From: Cellulomonas sp. Leaf395
GTDB taxonomy: Bacteria > Actinomycetota > Actinomycetes > Actinomycetales > Cellulomonadaceae
Direction: 5' to 3'
NCBI RefSeq assembly: GCF_001424125.1
Contig: NZ_LMQI01000005.1
Location: 636,037-700,036, forward strand
DNA length: 64,000 nucleotides
Shown here: piece after piece, positions 62,945 to 64,000 of the stretch
Numbering within the stretch: the first letter of the stretch is position 1
Layout of the letters: every line of letters starts with the position of its first letter
Translations under genes and position numbers: made by a program
Notes under the pieces: generated by a model
Seen by the model: only the letters and a program-made list of their open reading frames with translations
What the model was told of the DNA's origin: nothing
Databases searched by the model: none

Positions 62945-63763
62945 GTGTCTGACGATCCCTTGGCCGAGGCCGGTTACCTCGAGGTGCCGGCGGCGGCCGG
63001 CGGAGCGGCGGGCCGCCGCTGGTGGGACGCCAACGCGGACGAGTACCTCGACGAGCACGGTGCGTTCCTCGGGCCGGCCGACTTCTGCTGGTGTCCCGAG
63101 GGGGTGCGGGAGAAGGACGCCCGGCTGCTCGGTGACCTGTCCGGACGACGCGTGCTCGAGGTGGGCGCCGGGGCCGCGCAGTGTGCACGGTGGCTCGTCG
63201 GCGAGGGCGTCGACGTCGTCGCGACCGACGTGTCCGGCGGGATGCTCGAGGCGGGCGCTCGCTACGACGCCGCCGCGGGCCGCGTGACGCCTCTGGTCCA
63301 GGCGGACGCCCGCGTGCTGCCGTTCGCCGACGACTCGTTCGACGTCGCCTTCACGGCCTTCGGTGCGCTCCCGTTCGTCCCGGACGCGGACCGGGTCCAC
63401 GCGGAGGTCGCGCGGGTGCTGCGCCCCGGCGGACGCTGGGTGTTCGCCGTGACCCACCCGGTGCGCTGGGCGTTCCCCGACGACCCCGGCGAGGCGGGCC
63501 TGACCGCGACGCGCTCGTACTTCGACCGGACCCCCTACGCCGAGCTCGGCGAGTCGGGCGGCGTGCTGTACGCCGAGTACCACCGGACCCTCGGTGACCA
63601 CGTCGGCGAGCTGGTCGCCGCCGGGTTCGTGCTCGACCGGCTGGTCGAGCCCGAGTGGCCCGCCGGGCACGACCGGACCTGGGGAGGGTGGGGCCCGGTG
63701 CGCGGAGCCCGGCTGCCGGGGACCGCGATCTTCGTGACGCACCTCGGGCGGCCGCCCCTGTGA
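62945..63763 (+). CDS. Class I SAM-dependent methyltransferase
   Basis: A 272-residue methyltransferase_11-type protein. It has an N-terminal 'RWWDANADEYLDEHGAFLGPADFCWCPEG', represented by WWDANADEY and FCWCPEG. SAM motif I is 'RVLEVGAGAAQCARWL' (about 75), motif II 'VVATDVSGGMLEA', and motif post-II 'LPFADDSFDVAFTAFGALPFV' with 'VLRPGGRWVFAVTHP'. The actinobacterial subfamily with 'FCWCPEGVREKDARLLG' is widespread; the substrate is unknown. GTG 62945 is preceded by GGGAGGGGAC about 11 nt upstream. It is divergent from pfkA, separated by 104 nt. Confidence 0.88.
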   Translation: MSDDPLAEAGYLEVPAAAGGAAGRRWWDANADEYLDEHGAFLGPADFCWCPEGVREKDARLLGDLSGRRVLEVGAGAAQCARWLVGEGVDVVATDVSGGMLEAGARYDAAAGRVTPLVQADARVLPFADDSFDVAFTAFGALPFVPDADRVHAEVARVLRPGGRWVFAVTHPVRWAFPDDPGEAGLTATRSYFDRTPYAELGESGGVLYAEYHRTLGDHVGELVAAGFVLDRLVEPEWPAGHDRTWGGWGPVRGARLPGTAIFVTHLGRPPL

Positions 63764-63795
63764 GAGCGACCGCCCGAGCCGTGCGCGTCAGCGTG

Positions 63796-64000
63796 TCAGT
63801 GCACGGTCGCCTTCTCGGACCCGGCGCCGGTCAGGGAGCGAACCTCCATCTCCGCGAACTTCTCCGGGCTGCTCGTGTCCTTGCTCAGGTACGTGCCGAG
63901 GATCCCGAGCAGGAATGCCAGGGGGATCGAGATGAGCCCCGGGTTCTCCAGCGGGATCACGTGGAAGTCGATGTCGGTGTTCTTGATCATCGACAGGCTC
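63796..64000 (-). CDS. Cation/acetate-type solute:sodium symporter, C-terminal end (5' truncated by window)
   Basis: The last 67 codons of a larger gene enter from the right edge. 'PLENPGLISIPLAFLLGILGTYLS' contains the final membrane helix of SSS-family monocarboxylate symporters such as ActP/MctC, where 'P--NPGL-SIPLGFL--WLGT-LS' is conserved. A cytosolic tail 'SPEKFAEMEVRSLTGAGSEKATVH' follows, matching the family. These proteins import acetate, pyruvate or propionate with Na+ or H+. The frame continues past the window (Ser-Leu-Ser before the first visible Met), so that Met is not the start. Confidence 0.8.
   Translation of the reverse strand, partial: SLSMIKNTDIDFHVIPLENPGLISIPLAFLLGILGTYLSKDTSSPEKFAEMEVRSLTGAGSEKATVH

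Overview
The window is high-GC DNA with dense, mostly housekeeping gene content. It fits an actinobacterium of the Micrococcales, and the overall gene order reminds me of Cellulomonas-type genomes (inference; no search was run). Actinobacterial markers include rbpA next to secG, opcA between zwf and pgl, the whiA-yvcK-rapZ-uvrC string, a ParA-like gene between xerD and scpA, many GTG/TTG starts and 4-nt ATGA/GTGA stop-start overlaps. There are no rRNA genes, CRISPR arrays, insertion sequences or recognisable phage genes. The only tRNA is tRNA-Pro(GGG).

Region by region. (1) 1-4.3 kb holds the tail of a VOC/glyoxalase-like gene and three glycosyltransferases. One of these is a HEAT-repeat protein joined to a GT4 domain. 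(2) 4.3-9.7 kb is an eroding patch: an ArsR-like remnant, an excisionase-type HTH gene abutting a frameshifted kup, an intact corA, a SulP transporter with a damaged N-terminus, a histidine-kinase tail and a frameshifted EEP-family gene. (3) 9.9-14.6 kb is a complete carbohydrate ABC importer (msmK-like ATPase divergent from a binding lipoprotein and two permeases). (4) 14.7-16.2 kb is a second patch of fragments (ychF 3' end, ABC-exporter piece, LacI piece) around one unassigned ORF. (5) 16.4-28.2 kb, all minus strand, is a tightly overlapped chain: ctaB, xerD, parA-like, scpA, scpB, rluB-like, tyrA, cmk, plsC-like, a methyltransferase, der, a membrane protein and tRNA-Pro. (6) 28.5-35.8 kb is the pentose-phosphate operon tkt-tal-zwf-opcA-pgl, with pgl fused in frame to a complete O-methyltransferase. 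(7) 35.8-44.9 kb, minus strand, carries gap-pgk-tpiA-secG, rbpA, and uvrC-rapZ-yvcK-whiA. (8) 45-54.3 kb holds an OsmC protein, uvrA with a LexA-like box, a GH15-MBL hydrolase pair, an acyl-CoA dehydrogenase-fadD pair with a strong palindromic operator, and a YciI-like gene. (9) 54.3-64 kb holds tandem terC genes under a probable yybP-ykoY manganese riboswitch, coaE-pcp-uvrB, rpsA, pfkA, a methyltransferase and the end of an acetate-type symporter.

Functionally, the window concentrates central carbon metabolism (pfkA, tpiA, gap, pgk, tkt, tal, zwf, opcA, pgl), all three nucleotide-excision-repair genes (uvrA, uvrB, uvrC) and chromosome segregation (xerD, parA-like, scpAB). I found no convincing new defence, toxin or biosynthetic system. 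The most unusual items are the Pgl-O-methyltransferase fusion, the HEAT-GT4 fusion, the riboswitch-terC-terC unit, the palindromic operator at fadD, and the two patches of decayed genes.
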